Shown here in pieces: positions 4,847-5,759 of a stretch of DNA of 5,759 nucleotides. The notes below the pieces were generated by a model that searched no databases, was not told where the DNA came from, and worked only from the letters and a program-made list of their open reading frames with translations. The stretch is from assembly GCA_030668905.1 (NCBI GenBank), contig DAOVEQ010000071.1:1-5759 (forward strand). The letters run 5' to 3'. The stretch comes from Thermococci archaeon. Its GTDB lineage: Archaea; Methanobacteriota_B; Thermococci; Methanofastidiosales; B48-G16. Both the position numbers and the translations under genes were made by a program. Position 1 is the first letter of the stretch. The number at the start of each line of letters is the position of its first letter.

Positions 4847-5759
4847 TCAATCCTTCATCTCAAACAGTCTAACAGCCTGTTTCATCTTCGAGATCACATT
4901 TACTTCGAAGGGACAGCGTTCCATACATGTACCACATTCTATGCATGTAGAAGCCTTTGCAGGAAGTGCATTATACTTATCCTGAATATTTTTAGTAATA
5001 CCTTGTTGTGCTGTGTCAAGTAATCGAATTGTCTGCCCTATGTCAATATCAGAGGGACAGGGAAGACAATGATTGCAATAGACGCATTCTCCCGTGACAT
5101 ATTCTTTGAACTCTTCGATCATAGAAGAAAAGTCCTTTTTTTCGTCTGTTGCACCCAAATATGCAAGAGTAGCATCCAGCTCTTCAACGTTCTTCACTCC
5201 TGGAACGACAGTAGAAACGCCTACCTGTGAAAGAACATAGCTAATACATTGAACAGGTGTTATATTCTTAGAAATCTTTTTCTTGAGAGTTTTTCCTCCT
5301 GTCTGGTATGCCGCTATTTTCACTGTTCTATTTCGCTGTAGAAGTTTCCCTCCAGCAAAGGGTTTCATTGCAACTAAACCAACTCCTTCTTTGGCACATG
5401 TAGCTAACATCTCATCTCTTCCCTGCATGGCATTATTCGCTATATTGATCTGGATCATGATAACATCTATTTTACCGCTCTTTGCAGCCTTCGTAGCCAC
5501 TGAAACATCATGCGTGCTCATGCCTATGAAACGTGTCTTTCCTTCTTGTTTTAAACGGAGTGCTAGATCCAACACCCCTCTAGCTATTGTCTCGTTGTAT
5601 TCTTTCTCATTTTTAACGAAGTGTAAATTGGCAATATCAATATAATCGGTACCTAATCGAGACAGTGTTTTCATGAAAATCTCTTCACATTCCTTCGGAT
5701 CACGCGTTTTGCGATATTTTCCATTTTTCTCTGCAGAGCCCAGATGAGTAGTAAGTATT
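4847..5759 (-). CDS. Aldo/keto reductase with C-terminal two-cluster ferredoxin module (5' end outside window)
   Basis: The frame stays open past the ATG at 5674 to the right edge, adding 28 residues (ILTTHLGSAEKNGKYRKTRD and on), so the start is missing and that ATG is internal. Of 303 visible residues, the first 220 or so are an AKR barrel: LSRLGTDYIDIANLH with the tetrad His, KTRFIGMSTHD, VAMKPFAGGKL and VSTVVPGVKNVEEL for NADP-phosphate binding. The tail has two 4Fe-4S motifs, CVYCNHCLPCP (CxxCxxCxxCP) and CIECGTCMERCP (CxxCxxCxxxCP). This architecture is common in anaerobic bacteria and archaea, and presumably passes electrons between ferredoxin-like clusters and a nicotinamide cofactor; substrate unknown. 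Where AKRs usually have the tetrad Lys (TK), this one seems to read TTH, so Lys may be replaced by His. Arg codons are 8 CGN to 4 AGA, unlike the left-hand genes, hinting at transfer. Confidence 0.93.
   Translation of the reverse strand, partial: ILTTHLGSAEKNGKYRKTRDPKECEEIFMKTLSRLGTDYIDIANLHFVKNEKEYNETIARGVLDLALRLKQEGKTRFIGMSTHDVSVATKAAKSGKIDVIMIQINIANNAMQGRDEMLATCAKEGVGLVAMKPFAGGKLLQRNRTVKIAAYQTGGKTLKKKISKNITPVQCISYVLSQVGVSTVVPGVKNVEELDATLAYLGATDEKKDFSSMIEEFKEYVTGECVYCNHCLPCPSDIDIGQTIRLLDTAQQGITKNIQDKYNALPAKASTCIECGTCMERCPFEVNVISKMKQAVRLFEMKD

Noticed and set aside
4826..5023. Plus-strand open frame with several Cys at the right of the CPBP gene
   Set aside because: The Cys codons are antisense to the ferredoxin module of the reductase, and no Shine-Dalgarno precedes it.
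5283..5645. Plus-strand open frame opposite the aldo/keto reductase
   Set aside because: The minus strand carries clear reductase and Fe-S motifs throughout this stretch.
1..5759. tRNA, rRNA, CRISPR array or insertion sequence
   Set aside because: No cloverleaf-like segment, regularly spaced repeats, transposase motifs or terminal inverted repeats were seen by eye.

Overview
The window reads as AT-rich archaeal DNA. Three lines of evidence point to Archaea: a short XPF/ERCC4-type nuclease with two helix-hairpin-helix motifs, TATA-like boxes about 25 bases upstream of several start codons (the leaderless archaeal arrangement), and Shine-Dalgarno elements of the type GGTGATC, which match the archaeal 16S 3' end. 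In the genes left of about 3560 I counted 53 arginine codons, of which 52 are AGA/AGG, a bias common in AT-rich archaea. I cannot assign a lineage with confidence.

Layout. 1-344 (+) is the C-terminal end of a larger protein that finishes in an Ig-like, NEW3/CARDB-like beta domain. It overlaps tail to tail by 13 bases with a minus-strand gene (332-1345) for a membrane-anchored coiled-coil protein with a transglutaminase-like Cys-His-Asp domain. Behind that, on the same strand, lies a two-gene unit: an unrecognised helical protein (2449-2868) followed after 4 bases by a divergent protein-kinase-like-fold protein (1380-2444). Divergent to this unit, across only 48 bases that appear to carry one shared TATA element, is the XPF-type nuclease (2917-3558, +), followed by a small cupin (3594-3953, +).

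From 3954 to 4129 there is no long gene, but a 44-50 codon ORF there ends in an ATGA overlap with a CPBP (CAAX/Rce1-like) intramembrane protease (4130-4774, +). The window closes with a minus-strand aldo/keto reductase carrying a C-terminal two-cluster ferredoxin module, cut off at the right edge. Its arginine codon use (8 of 12 CGN) differs sharply from the left-hand genes and suggests a different history.

How they may work together: the convergent and divergent arrangement gives several small transcription units rather than one pathway. The parts most worth following are the kinase-like protein with its helical partner, controlled from a promoter shared with a DNA-repair nuclease, and the micro-ORF translationally coupled to the CPBP protease. 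No RNA gene, insertion sequence or CRISPR array was seen.
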